Shown in pieces: positions 7,552 to 16,406 of a DNA stretch of 26,388 nt. Numbering within the stretch: position 1 is the stretch's first letter; the number at the start of each line of letters is the position of its first letter. Position numbers and translations under genes: made by a program. The notes under the pieces were generated by a model, which was not told the DNA's origin, made no database searches, and was given only the letters and a program-made list of their open reading frames with translations. Source of the DNA: Candidatus Egerieousia excrementavium (lineage in GTDB: Bacteria > Bacteroidota > Bacteroidia > Bacteroidales > UBA932); the NCBI GenBank assembly GCA_017694275.1, contig JADINB010000080.1:1-26388 (forward strand), in the 5' to 3' direction.

Positions 7552-8994
7552 ATCTTTTGTGATTTTGTTGAGTTCCGTTACAATCTGCCTTTGCGAAGTG
7601 GCTTTGTCTGTGTATATGCAAGGCCCTGTAACACACCCTCCCTCGCATGCCATGACCTCTATGAAAGGTGCCGGAGCCTTGGCTGTCTTTGCATACAGCC
7701 TGAGCAGGCCTATGTTCTTCTTGTCGAGGTTTGCAACCTTTACCGTATTCAGGTTGTTCTGTGCCAGATAAGACTTTACCGCCCCGATTACTCCTCCGCT
7801 CTGGGCAAATCCGTGGGCTTCCCTTACAGACTCGAAGTTCATCTTGTAGGGCTCTGCTGTGTTTATGTCTATGTCCATGCCGTCTATAATCGAGCCCAGC
7901 TCCTCGAATGTGAGGGTATAGTCTACATCGGGGTTGAGTTTTACCTCCTTCCTCTTGGCAATGCACGGCCCTATGAAGACAAGTTTTGCATCTGGATATT
8001 TCTCTTTTGCAATCTTTGCCGTGTAATACATGGGCGAACCGGTGGTGGAGATATATTTCTTTATTTCCGGAATATGCTTTTCTGCAAGCTGTATGTATGA
8101 AGGGCAGCAGCTTGTTGTCATGAACGGCTGTCCCTCCTCTATTTTCTCCATAAGCTCGTGCGCTTCGTTTATCGTGGTGTCCATGGCCCCTTGTGCCACT
8201 TCTATCACATCTGTAAAGCCTATGGCCTTGATTGCACCGTAGACATTCTCTATGGGAACCGTAAACTGCGCCAGTATTGAAGGGGCGACCATGGCAACTG
8301 TCTTGCGGCCTTTTCTTATGTTCTGCAGTACGTCGAATACCTGCGAGATCTCGAATATCGCGCCAAACGGGCAGGCATTTATGCATTTTCCGCAATAGAT
8401 GCATTTTGAATCGTCTATATGCTCTATTCCGTTCTCATCCTTGCTGATTGCCTTTACGGGGCAGACGTTTTCGCATGGAATAGGAATATATACTATGGCA
8501 TGATACGGACAGTTTGCATAACATTTTCCGCAACTTATGCAGTAGTCGTGGTCTATCTCGGCCTTTCCTTCTGAATTGAAGCGAATGGCGTCCTTGGGGC
8601 AGCTGAGATAGCAGCTTCGGGCGACACAGCCTCTGCAAAGGTTGGTTATCACGTAATTGACCTGGACACACGATGAGCAGGCCTCGTCTATTACGCACAT
8701 TATGTTTTCTTTGGGATTTGTCTCTCTCTCAAGTGCCTCCTTGGCGTAATGCGAGAGGGGGGTGAGCTCGTCGGTCTCGTCGCTCATGTCGAATCCCAAA
8801 AGGGGAAATGTCTTGTATTTCCAGACAGCGCGCTCCTTGTGAACGCAGCAGCGCCCCATCACTTTTGACTTTCTTGGTGAAAGCTTTATGGGAAGTCTGT
8901 CAATCTCTTCTATAAGAGAATCTGTTTTCCATAGTTTTACGAGTGTGGCCAGCAGTTTGTGGCGCACTATCATCACATTGTTTGTAAATGCCAT
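7540..8994 (-). CDS. Monomeric [FeFe] hydrogenase, group B-like
   Basis: 484 residues if started at the ATG at 8994 (MAFTNNVMIVRHK). The N-terminal part carries ferredoxin-like cysteine motifs: CxxC at 106-109, CxxCxxxxCxxxC at 120-132, CISCGKCYANCP at 152-163 and CIYCGKCINACP at 198-209. The catalytic domain has the three H-cluster motifs in variant form: TSCCPSY (294-300), GPCIAK (342-347) and EVMACEGGCVTGPC (446-459). Canonical group A enzymes have TSCCPxW, MPCxxK and MACxxGCxxGGG, so this is group B-like. It probably couples ferredoxin oxidation and H2 in the cytoplasm during anaerobic growth. It lies 53 bases after an AraC-type regulator and is probably cotranscribed with it. The maturases HydE, HydF and HydG are not in the window. 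An in-frame upstream ATG at 9045 gives a 17-residue extension that I reject. Confidence 0.88.
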   Translation of the reverse strand: MAFTNNVMIVRHKLLATLVKLWKTDSLIEEIDRLPIKLSPRKSKVMGRCCVHKERAVWKYKTFPLLGFDMSDETDELTPLSHYAKEALERETNPKENIMCVIDEACSSCVQVNYVITNLCRGCVARSCYLSCPKDAIRFNSEGKAEIDHDYCISCGKCYANCPYHAIVYIPIPCENVCPVKAISKDENGIEHIDDSKCIYCGKCINACPFGAIFEISQVFDVLQNIRKGRKTVAMVAPSILAQFTVPIENVYGAIKAIGFTDVIEVAQGAMDTTINEAHELMEKIEEGQPFMTTSCCPSYIQLAEKHIPEIKKYISTTGSPMYYTAKIAKEKYPDAKLVFIGPCIAKRKEVKLNPDVDYTLTFEELGSIIDGMDIDINTAEPYKMNFESVREAHGFAQSGGVIGAVKSYLAQNNLNTVKVANLDKKNIGLLRLYAKTAKAPAPFIEVMACEGGCVTGPCIYTDKATSQRQIVTELNKITKDFGN

Positions 8995-9047
8995 AAGTTT
9001 CGTGTGTGGTCTAGATTGGCGGCAAATGTAATCAAATAAATCCAATC

Positions 9048-9905
9048 TTAGCTGTTTCTGTACTCAAGTGGAGTCATTTTTGCATATTCCAGAAAGAATC
9101 TGTTGAATGCAGTTGCGCTGAATCCGAGCGATTTCGCTATTTTATTTATTTTGTCGGTGCCGTTTTTCAACTGGGCCTTCGCATCCATTATTATGAACTC
9201 CCTTATAATGTCCTGGGCCGTTTTTCCTGTCGCCTTTTTTATTGTGGCGCAGAAGTGCGAGAGCGTAAGCCCTATCTCATTTGCATAGAACGACACCTTG
9301 TGCTCCTGCTTGTAATTTTCAAATACAAGTTGCAGGAACTCTTTCAGCACTTCATATTCGCGTGGCCTCTTCTTCTTGTCTTCCTTGAAATCTGAGAATG
9401 TGTTTTCATAGATGATTTTAAGGGCGTTGTAGAAAATATCCATTATAGATGATATGATTTGCTTGTTGAAAAGCTGTATCTGCCCGTTGGCGGCCTTTGT
9501 CAGGAGAGAGAAGGTGTCGAGAAAAAATGCGGCGTTGCTCTCGGGAAGCGGAATTATAGGGTGGATGAGCGCTATGGAGAGATGGTCTGTCATATACTTC
9601 CAGTAGTTCATGGCATGTATGAAATTTGATGAGAATCCCATGAAGGCAACCCTTGCCTGGCTGCCGGCGGAATGAATCTGGATAAAGCTTCCTGGAATTA
9701 TGATGACAAAATCGTTTTTCTTTACCGTATATTCGTGCAGGTTGAGGGTCACTTTTATCTCCCCCTCTATGCAAAGTGCAAAGATCCCGGCCTTGATCTG
9801 GCAGGGAAACATCTTGTACAGTTCGAGAATGTTGCCGCGGATATTGTCGTCGACCAGAAAATCGACCGGCAAGTCAAAGAGCGGAATGGTTTCGTTTATG
9901 CTCAT
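9048..9905 (-). CDS. AraC-family transcriptional regulator
   Basis: 285 residues. The N-terminal half (about 1-110) is a cupin-like effector domain, with alternating beta-rich stretches such as IEGEIKVTLNLHEYTVKKNDFVIIIPG. The last 100 residues form an AraC-type double helix-turn-helix, with FYANEIGLTLSHFCATIKKA and the second HTH IAKSLGFSATAFNRFFLEYAKMTPLEYR. The hydrogenase gene follows 53 bases downstream on the same strand, so the regulator may control it, itself, or the divergent lipoprotein cluster 174 bases away. The effector is unknown. A perfect 12-bp palindrome in the upstream gap is a candidate autoregulatory site. Confidence 0.9.
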   Translation of the reverse strand: MSINETIPLFDLPVDFLVDDNIRGNILELYKMFPCQIKAGIFALCIEGEIKVTLNLHEYTVKKNDFVIIIPGSFIQIHSAGSQARVAFMGFSSNFIHAMNYWKYMTDHLSIALIHPIIPLPESNAAFFLDTFSLLTKAANGQIQLFNKQIISSIMDIFYNALKIIYENTFSDFKEDKKKRPREYEVLKEFLQLVFENYKQEHKVSFYANEIGLTLSHFCATIKKATGKTAQDIIREFIIMDAKAQLKNGTDKINKIAKSLGFSATAFNRFFLEYAKMTPLEYRNS

Positions 9906-9974
9906 CTGTTTGCTCGATTTTGATTGCTGTTTTTTGCGAAATTAAGACTTTTTTTCTTAAAAAGCATAAAAATC

Positions 9975-9986
9975 TACAAATTTGTA
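9975..9986. promoter_or_regulatory. Palindrome TACAAATTTGTA between divergent genes
   Basis: Perfect 12-bp palindrome in the 174-base gap between the AraC-type regulator and the lipoprotein cluster. Read on the minus strand it contains CAAATTTG, one base off the TAnnTTTG box, so it may overlap the regulator's promoter. An inverted repeat TTAAGA/TCTTAA lies nearby at 9942-9960. AraC proteins more often bind direct repeats, so a role as their operator is only a guess. Confidence 0.3.
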
Positions 9987-10031
9987 TATAAAATCTGTTG
10001 AACATCTATTGTTATATCAATTTTTTTGCCG

Positions 10032-10039
10032 GACTTTTG
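10032..10039 (+). promoter_or_regulatory. Weak -7-like box before the lipoprotein cluster
   Basis: GACTTTTG matches TAnnTTTG except at the first base. A TTG lies about 20 bases upstream. It is 40 bases before the first lipoprotein start codon and is the best candidate seen for this operon's promoter. Confidence 0.3.
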
Positions 10040-10079
10040 CACCGTACTCAAATGTGTAGGATTTTAAATTTTCATTAAA

Positions 10080-12212
10080 ATGAGACAATGTTGGAAATAT
10101 GCTCTCCTGTCTGCCTTTTCGGCTCTGCTCCTGGCCTCGTGCGGGAAAGACGAGTACGATTTCGGCAATGAGGGGGAGGTGAGTTTTGCGCTCTCTGCCG
10201 AGTATGTGACATCTGCGGTGAAGTCATATAGCGAGGGCGATTTCAGCATAGATGACTTTACATTGGAGATTTTCAATGAGGAGGGAGTCAAGATAAAGAA
10301 GTGGAAATACGGCGAGATAAAAAATGAGACCGTAAGGCTCAACGCCGGTTATAAAAAGGCGGTGGCCTTTTACGGAGATTCGCTTGCAACAGGGTTTGAT
10401 ATAATCTATTTTGCCGGAGAGAGCGAATTTGTGGTTGACGGACAGAACACCACTCCCGTGTCAATAACCTGCAGGCAGTCTAACGTAGAGATTGCAGTTG
10501 AGTGGGGCGAATATATAAAGAGCGCCTATTCAGATTACAACATAAGAATATACAGAGAGGGCAAGAGCGGAGAACTGCTCTTTGGCAGCCAGACAACAGA
10601 GAGCGGTTATATCCCTGCCGGAGAACTGAGCATGGAGATTACCCTTGTAGATGCTTCTGGTGAAAGCCGCGTCTATTCTCCCGAGCCGTTGCAGGCCCGG
10701 GCAAACGATTTCATAAAGCTTAAGATAGATACCAAAGAGCCCGACAAGGAGGAGGTGGATCTCGACATAACCGTAGAGACTACCACCAACGATATTGTCG
10801 AGGAGATTAAAATTCCGGCCGTACTCGTTGCAAAGGAGGCACCCTCGTTTACTTTCATGGATGAGGCTTCTGCAAGTGCCGCGGTCTCTATTGTGGAGGG
10901 AGCCGACGGGTCAGACCTGAACCTCTCCATAACCGCTCCCGGAAAGATAGCCGGATGTACACTTGCAAGCAGTTTCACCTCTCCCGTGGCCGAAGGCTGG
11001 CCCTCTGAAATCGACCTGATAAACGGAGACGAGACAACTCTGGCCCTCATGAAGTCTCAGGGGCTTGACTGGAACCTTTCAGATGAAACGTATGCCAACG
11101 TAGACTTTACCGGGTTTGTAAAGAATCTGAGGCGGGTAAGCAGTGAGAACAGCAATGTGGCGACAGTCACTGTTACAGACAAGAAAGGCAAGAGCGTTGC
11201 ATTTGAACTCACTTTCAATATAGGCGAGGCGCAGATATCGTTGGAAGAAATACCTGAATACGATATGTGGGCAACAAAGGCATATCTGACTGCAAGCACG
11301 GCAGACGGCGACGCGGCCGCCCTTTCTGTTGAGGTGAGTGCAGACGGCGGGTTTAGCTGGACCACCCCGCAGATAAATGAAGTTTCGTCTGACGCTTCCT
11401 CAAAGAGGCTGGAGATAGCAGGGCTTGCGCCAGGAACTTCCTATGAGTTCAGGGCGGCATATTATTCTACCCGCTCCGCCGAGGTTTCCGCTACAACGGA
11501 GGCTGCCGCACAGGTGCCGAACAGCGGATTCGAGGAGTGGAGCGAATGGGAGTATTATGTTAATAAAGAAGGATTGTTTTGGGGTAATGATGTGTACCAG
11601 ACAAATTATGCTCCATATAAAGATGACAGTTCAAAATGGTGGGACTGCAACAATTCTGAAACTACGCCAGGAAATAGAACCAATACCGGTGCGACATATA
11701 AGTCGTTTCCGATGGTTACGTATGTGTCTGGAAACAGAAGCAGCAGGGCAGCACAGATAATGACCATTGCAATAGACAATTATGCAACTTCGGGTACCGC
11801 TCCTTCTCCTACAGTATGCGCCGGGAGGCTTTTTTCAGGTGATTACGGCGGACAGGACAGCCGTCCGTTTGCATCAAGGCCTTCTGCAATAAGTTTTGAT
11901 TACAAATATGTACAGCATGAATCGGAGAATTTCATAGTCAATGTTCAGGTAATCGGCGCAGGTGCTGTAATAGGTGAGGGCCATCTGTATCCTGCCGGAA
12001 ATGTCTCTGACTGGACAAATATAACGTTGGATATAGAATACACCAATACGGCGCAGAAGGCAGATGCGATTTCAATAGAGTTTATATCTACAAATGCCAG
12101 CGGAAGCGATGCATGGGAGTATGACCAATCCATAACCTATGGAGGAGACAAGACCGCCAGAGTCCACGGCGGCAGCATCCTTACCGTAGACAATCTTGAA
12201 ATGGTTTACTAA
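10080..12212 (+). CDS. Surface lipoprotein with DUF4493 and PCMD domains (710 aa)
   Basis: Lipoprotein signal peptide with lipobox ALLLASC and lipid Cys21, followed by GKDEYD. Acidic residues just after the cysteine resemble the Bacteroidota surface-export signal. A DUF4493-like region (about 25-240) comes next, then an Ig-like module (about 255-385), a fibronectin-III-like module (about 390-475, with LAPGTSYEFRAAYY), and a C-terminal PCMD-like domain from about 480 (PNSGFEEWSEW) to the end (VDNLEMVY). Such proteins are thought to sit on the outer surface and bind glycans or other polymers. No enzymatic residues were recognised. First of five tightly packed genes. From about 11550 the gene becomes visibly more AT-rich than its first half, which may mark an exchanged C-terminal domain. 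Confidence 0.8.
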   Translation: MRQCWKYALLSAFSALLLASCGKDEYDFGNEGEVSFALSAEYVTSAVKSYSEGDFSIDDFTLEIFNEEGVKIKKWKYGEIKNETVRLNAGYKKAVAFYGDSLATGFDIIYFAGESEFVVDGQNTTPVSITCRQSNVEIAVEWGEYIKSAYSDYNIRIYREGKSGELLFGSQTTESGYIPAGELSMEITLVDASGESRVYSPEPLQARANDFIKLKIDTKEPDKEEVDLDITVETTTNDIVEEIKIPAVLVAKEAPSFTFMDEASASAAVSIVEGADGSDLNLSITAPGKIAGCTLASSFTSPVAEGWPSEIDLINGDETTLALMKSQGLDWNLSDETYANVDFTGFVKNLRRVSSENSNVATVTVTDKKGKSVAFELTFNIGEAQISLEEIPEYDMWATKAYLTASTADGDAAALSVEVSADGGFSWTTPQINEVSSDASSKRLEIAGLAPGTSYEFRAAYYSTRSAEVSATTEAAAQVPNSGFEEWSEWEYYVNKEGLFWGNDVYQTNYAPYKDDSSKWWDCNNSETTPGNRTNTGATYKSFPMVTYVSGNRSSRAAQIMTIAIDNYATSGTAPSPTVCAGRLFSGDYGGQDSRPFASRPSAISFDYKYVQHESENFIVNVQVIGAGAVIGEGHLYPAGNVSDWTNITLDIEYTNTAQKADAISIEFISTNASGSDAWEYDQSITYGGDKTARVHGGSILTVDNLEMVY

Positions 12213-12231
12213 TCGGGTAAAATTGAATAAT

Positions 12232-13479
12232 ATGAAAATTACAGATATGAGAAAGTTGGTTTTTCTGGCAATTTCGGCGGCGCTTGTACTGTCGGGTTGC
12301 GTAAAAGAGGGTAACATAAACGGTATTGGAGAATATGGCTCCGTATCAATAGGTCTCTCAAGCGAAGGTGAGTTTGCAGAGGTGAAATCTGGCGGAGAGG
12401 TAAATGTGGCAGATTTCTATCTCAAGATCCTGCAGGGCGCCAGCGTGGTAAAATCGTATTCCAAATATTCAGATGTGCCCAATGCAATCGAGCTCAGCCC
12501 TGGAAGCTATAAGGTGGAGGCCGGAACCTCTGCAGATGCCGACGCAGAGTGGGACCAGCCCATATATTACGGCTCACAGGAGTTTTCTGTTTCTGCAGGC
12601 GAGGCCCTCTCGCTGGATCTTACCTGCACCCTTTCAAACATGAAGGTGACGGTAACCTGTTCAGAGGCTTTCAACAACGAGATAAGCGAAGATTTTGAAA
12701 TAGCGATTACCAACGGCAAGGGAACGCTCATCTTTGACAAGACAAAGATAGATGCCGGCACAAGCGGCTACTTTTCTGTAGGGACTCTTACCATAGACCT
12801 TACGGCAACACGCAAGAGCACGGGAGAGGAGATTCTTGAACACCGTGTAATTGAGGGTGGTGCGGCCAAAGACCACTTCATCCTCAATTTCGACGCGCAG
12901 GAGACCGGAAGCATCTCTTTTGGCGATAGCGGAATAACAATAGATTACAGCCTCAACGACCGTGAGGAGGAGATTATTGTGCCGGGAGAAGACGAGACTC
13001 CCGTAGAGGAGCCCGATCCGGGAGAGCCTGAAGATGAGTATCTGCCTACAATTACAGGAGACGGAATCGAGAAGCCTGTAATCCTGTCGAAATCTGGAAT
13101 CAAACCTGAAAAGGTGGATATAGACATAGAGACTCTCAATTCAAAGACGATTGAGAATATTCTGGTTTCCATTTCCGGACCTGACGGTTTTGTTGCAGCG
13201 GTTAATATGATGGGGCTCGGCGGTGAGTTCAGCATCGTTGATTTCGAAGGTACAGCCGGGGAGGCAAGGAAAGAGACGCTTGTCGGTCTTGGTTTGATAG
13301 AAGATCCGTCGGTATCTAAGATAAAGGGAACATCGAACTATACATTCAGTATAGGCAGTTTCATGGGGCCTTTGGCGGATATCACATTTGCCGAAGATGT
13401 TGTGAACTTCAAAATAAAAGTCATCGACAGCGATAATAAGGAGGCTTCTGCAACCTGCACCATAAATATTGTCGAGTAG
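12232..13479 (+). CDS. DUF4493-type lipoprotein without PCMD domain (415 aa)
   Basis: Starts at the ATG at 12232, 19 bases after the previous stop. A start at 12247 would also give a good lipoprotein signal, and an earlier in-frame ATG at 12196 overlaps the upstream gene. The lipobox is LVLSGC with lipid Cys23, then VKEGN. A DUF4493-like region follows (about 30-250). An acidic, Pro-rich linker (PGEDETPVEEPDPGEPED) joins it to an Ig-like module ending DSDNKEASATCTINIVE, which resembles the second module of the flanking paralogues. It lacks the Fn3-like and PCMD modules, so it is a shortened paralogue rather than an obviously broken gene. Role unknown, presumably a surface-exposed partner of its neighbours. 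Confidence 0.75.
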   Translation: MKITDMRKLVFLAISAALVLSGCVKEGNINGIGEYGSVSIGLSSEGEFAEVKSGGEVNVADFYLKILQGASVVKSYSKYSDVPNAIELSPGSYKVEAGTSADADAEWDQPIYYGSQEFSVSAGEALSLDLTCTLSNMKVTVTCSEAFNNEISEDFEIAITNGKGTLIFDKTKIDAGTSGYFSVGTLTIDLTATRKSTGEEILEHRVIEGGAAKDHFILNFDAQETGSISFGDSGITIDYSLNDREEEIIVPGEDETPVEEPDPGEPEDEYLPTITGDGIEKPVILSKSGIKPEKVDIDIETLNSKTIENILVSISGPDGFVAAVNMMGLGGEFSIVDFEGTAGEARKETLVGLGLIEDPSVSKIKGTSNYTFSIGSFMGPLADITFAEDVVNFKIKVIDSDNKEASATCTINIVE

Positions 13480-13487
13480 GAGGAGAT
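13480..13487 (+). promoter_or_regulatory. Strong Shine-Dalgarno inside the lipoprotein cluster
   Basis: The whole 8-base gap between two lipoprotein genes is GAGGAGAT, directly before ATG. With the preceding stop it reads TAGGAGGAG. Most genes here have no such motif, so it stands out, although the spacing to the start codon is short. Confidence 0.45.
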
Positions 13488-15608
13488 ATGAGAAGTTCGA
13501 GATTTGGCATATTCTTTATGGCGGTACTCCTTTCCGCTCTCTTTCAGGGATGCGAAAAGGAGGGGCTCGGCAATGCCGGATATATTACGCTTAATATCTC
13601 CAAGGATGAATCTGTGGAGGTGATAACCACCAGGGCTGAAAGCGAAACGGTATTCAGAATCGAGGTGGTGAATGCAGAGGGAGTGATAGTGGCCTCATAC
13701 GAGGATCACCGCGAACTTGCAGAAAATCCTCTCAGGCTCCAGCCCGGAGTCTATACGGTAAAGGGAAGTACGGGTGAAGAGGGCGGAGATGCGGCCTTCG
13801 GGAAACCGGTGTATGCCGGAGAAGACGAGGTTACTGTAGAGGCCGGCAAGGTCAGTTCTGCAAATATCGTCTGCACCCTTTCGCAGGTGATGGTTACCGT
13901 GGAGAGCAGCGAAGAGGTTGATGCGAGTTTCAAGGAGATAGTGGTTACGGTTACAAACCAGGAGGATTTCAATACTGCAAGCAACCTTATATTCAGTTCT
14001 GCAGACGGTACTATAGACAACGAAGGTTATTTTACCTGCACCGGGACTCTGAACTACAAGGTATATCTCGTAAATCAGGATGACGAGGTTTCCGACGGGG
14101 ATATAGCCGGAACACTCGAAAACGTGAAGGTGCGTGACCACTATATCTTGAAACTTTCGCTTTCAGGCGACAGCAACGGAAGCGCGGTCTTTCCCGGTGT
14201 CGATGTTGACGAGAGCACAAACGACAAGAATTACGATATTGTAATAAACCTGAACAAGAAGGCGAAACCCTCTTTCGGCCTTACCGGATTCGCCTCTGAA
14301 GGCGTTACCCGCGTTGCAAAGGGAACTGCGGCCGAATACAGGATGGATCTGACCGTAAAGGGAGGTCTGGAAAGCCTTTTGCTCAAACACAAGGAGAACA
14401 CCCTCTCCGAACTCGGAATTCCCGAGCAGGTTGAACTTGTAGGGTGTACAGACCAGAATATTGCCAATGCCGGCATAACATGGAGCGGAGTGGAAGAGGG
14501 GGCTACAGATGGCCTTGTCATAGACTTTACGGCACTTTTCTCAAAACTGGAAGTCGGGAGCTACGCTTTTGAAATAGCTGTTCTCGGCAAGCAGTACCAG
14601 CTGGTGGAGAGAAAGTTTGACATAGAGATAATCCCCGACGTGGAGACAACCTCTCTCGAGGCAGACCCGTGGGGCCGGCATGCCTTCCTTTACGGAATAT
14701 ATAATACGGCCCAGCAGCCGTCGGGCATGGGTTTCGAGTATAAGAAAAGCGGCGATGCAAGCTGGACCAAGGTTACAGATATAACTCTGGACGGAAAGAA
14801 CTATTCGGCCAAAATAACCGGGCTCGATCCGCGTACTGAATATGTTTTCAGGACGGTTTCAGACAAGGAGCCTTCCAATGAAATATCATTTACCACCCTC
14901 GGGGCGGACCAGATAGAGAATATGAGTTTCGACAACTGGTATATGGATGGAAAACAATGGTATGCAAACAGCGACCTTTCTGCAGACCATTATTGGTGGG
15001 ATTCCGGAAACAAAGGGGCCAATATCCTAAGTAAAGTAAACCCCACTTCTCCTACATATGATGAGGTTGCCGTGTCGGGCGAAGGCAAACAGGCAGCCAG
15101 GCTGGAGACCAAATCTGTATTATCTGTTCTTGCTGCCGGCAGTCTCTTTCTCGGTGAGTTCGGAAGTGTGCAGGGCCTTGGCGCATCCTTGAATTTCGGC
15201 CGTCCGTATGACTGCAAGCCGCTATCACTGAAGGGGTATTACAGTTATGCCCCTGTTGCGATAAACAAGGTAGACGATAAAGAGCCTTACAAAAACATGA
15301 AGGGGCAGATGGATATATGCAATATTTACGTGGTGCTGGCAGACTGGGAGTCGGGCAGCTTTGCCGTGAATACCTCTACAGGCACCTTCATAGATTTTGA
15401 GAACGACCCCAACATAATCGCCTACGGCTCGCTTGAAGACAATACAAATACAGGCGGTTACAAGCAATTTGAAATAGAGCTGGAGTACAGGAACAACAGG
15501 CAGCCTACCTGCTGCGTGATAGTCTGTGCGGCCAGCAAGTATGGAGACTATTTTACCGGCGGTGAGGGAAGCGTATTGCTGGTAGACGAATTTGAATTTA
15601 CGTTTTAG
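13488..15608 (+). CDS. Surface lipoprotein with DUF4493 and PCMD domains (706 aa)
   Basis: Lipobox ALFQGC with lipid Cys22, followed by EKEGLG. The module order matches the first gene of the cluster: a DUF4493-like region (about 28-245), an Ig-like module (about 258-385), an Fn3-like module with GLDPRTEYVFRTVSDKEPSNEISFTT (about 390-465), and a PCMD domain from ENMSFDNWYMDGKQW to VDEFEFTF. Its PCMD domain is much closer to that of the fifth gene (shared WDSGNKGAN/WDTGNKGAN, LKGYYSYAP/LKGYYYYTP, YVVLADW/YAVLADW) than to that of the first. It starts 8 bases after the previous stop and ends 3 bases before the barrel gene. Function beyond surface binding is not evident. Confidence 0.8.
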   Translation: MRSSRFGIFFMAVLLSALFQGCEKEGLGNAGYITLNISKDESVEVITTRAESETVFRIEVVNAEGVIVASYEDHRELAENPLRLQPGVYTVKGSTGEEGGDAAFGKPVYAGEDEVTVEAGKVSSANIVCTLSQVMVTVESSEEVDASFKEIVVTVTNQEDFNTASNLIFSSADGTIDNEGYFTCTGTLNYKVYLVNQDDEVSDGDIAGTLENVKVRDHYILKLSLSGDSNGSAVFPGVDVDESTNDKNYDIVINLNKKAKPSFGLTGFASEGVTRVAKGTAAEYRMDLTVKGGLESLLLKHKENTLSELGIPEQVELVGCTDQNIANAGITWSGVEEGATDGLVIDFTALFSKLEVGSYAFEIAVLGKQYQLVERKFDIEIIPDVETTSLEADPWGRHAFLYGIYNTAQQPSGMGFEYKKSGDASWTKVTDITLDGKNYSAKITGLDPRTEYVFRTVSDKEPSNEISFTTLGADQIENMSFDNWYMDGKQWYANSDLSADHYWWDSGNKGANILSKVNPTSPTYDEVAVSGEGKQAARLETKSVLSVLAAGSLFLGEFGSVQGLGASLNFGRPYDCKPLSLKGYYSYAPVAINKVDDKEPYKNMKGQMDICNIYVVLADWESGSFAVNTSTGTFIDFENDPNIIAYGSLEDNTNTGGYKQFEIELEYRNNRQPTCCVIVCAASKYGDYFTGGEGSVLLVDEFEFTF

Positions 15609-15611
15609 AGA

Positions 15612-16406
15612 ATGAATCTTTTGAGGAAAGCAGCACTGGTTTCGGCGGTTCTCCTGTTGCCCGCGATAGTGTCTGGGCAGCAGGAGAGGGAGAAGTTCGA
15701 CAGGGGAATAGAAAACAGTGTCTTTGTCCCCAAGGGGCAGTGGATAATGGGCGGCTCGTTTTCATACGGAGAGAATACCGCCGACAATTATGAACTTTTT
15801 TCGGTCATAGACGACATACGCGGCACCAACTACTCTTTTAAGGTAAGCCCCTATATCGGCTACTTCATAAAGGACAATCTCTGTATAGGGGCGCGGTTTG
15901 GCTATACGCGTTCCATGATAAAGCTGAACTCCACTTCAATAAACATTTCAGACGACCTTAATTTCAGCATAGAGAACTTCTATAACCTGCGTCATGTCTA
16001 TTCCGGCTCGGCCTTCATGCGCAACTATATAAGTTTTGGCAAAAGCAAGACATTCGCCTTTTTCAATGAGGTGCGCCTTACTGCCGGCGGAGGGCAGGGC
16101 AAGCAGATTTCCGGTACGGGCGACAATCTTACCGGAACCTATCAGGATATACTGGAGATGGAATTGGGCATTATTCCCGGTTTTACGGTATTCATAGCAA
16201 ACGAGGTGGCTGTGGAGGCTTCTGTCAATGTGCTGGGATTCAGTTATAAAAAATATTCACAGACCCGCGACCGCATATACGAGGGCAGTTTCGAGCATAG
16301 CGGTGTGGATTTCAAGGTAGACATATTTTCCATAAACATCGGGGTCTCGTTCTATTTCGACAGGCTCAACCTTATGCGGCCGTTCAATAAAAAGAGAGAG
16401 CGATGA
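15612..16406 (+). CDS. Outer-membrane beta-barrel protein
   Basis: 264 residues with a Sec signal peptide (LVSAVLLLPAIVSG, cleavage likely before Gln23) and no lipobox cysteine. The rest alternates amphipathic strands such as WIMGGSFSYG, KVSPYIGYFIKDNLCIGARFGYTRS, AFFNEVRLTAGGG and FSINIGVSFYFDRLNL, typical of a small porin-like or assembly-type barrel. It sits between PCMD lipoprotein genes, 3 bases after one, and overlaps the next by ATGA. This points to a joint surface complex in which the barrel anchors or exports the lipoproteins. That role is inferred from context only. Confidence 0.72.
   Translation: MNLLRKAALVSAVLLLPAIVSGQQEREKFDRGIENSVFVPKGQWIMGGSFSYGENTADNYELFSVIDDIRGTNYSFKVSPYIGYFIKDNLCIGARFGYTRSMIKLNSTSINISDDLNFSIENFYNLRHVYSGSAFMRNYISFGKSKTFAFFNEVRLTAGGGQGKQISGTGDNLTGTYQDILEMELGIIPGFTVFIANEVAVEASVNVLGFSYKKYSQTRDRIYEGSFEHSGVDFKVDIFSINIGVSFYFDRLNLMRPFNKKRER

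Noticed and set aside
8995..9045. Longer N-terminus for the hydrogenase
   Set aside because: The 17 extra codons begin right at the regulator's stop and do not resemble the family, whose proteins typically begin near the NNVMIVRHK segment.
12196..12231. Upstream start for the second lipoprotein
   Set aside because: It overlaps the preceding gene and would place 12 extra residues before a good lipoprotein signal.
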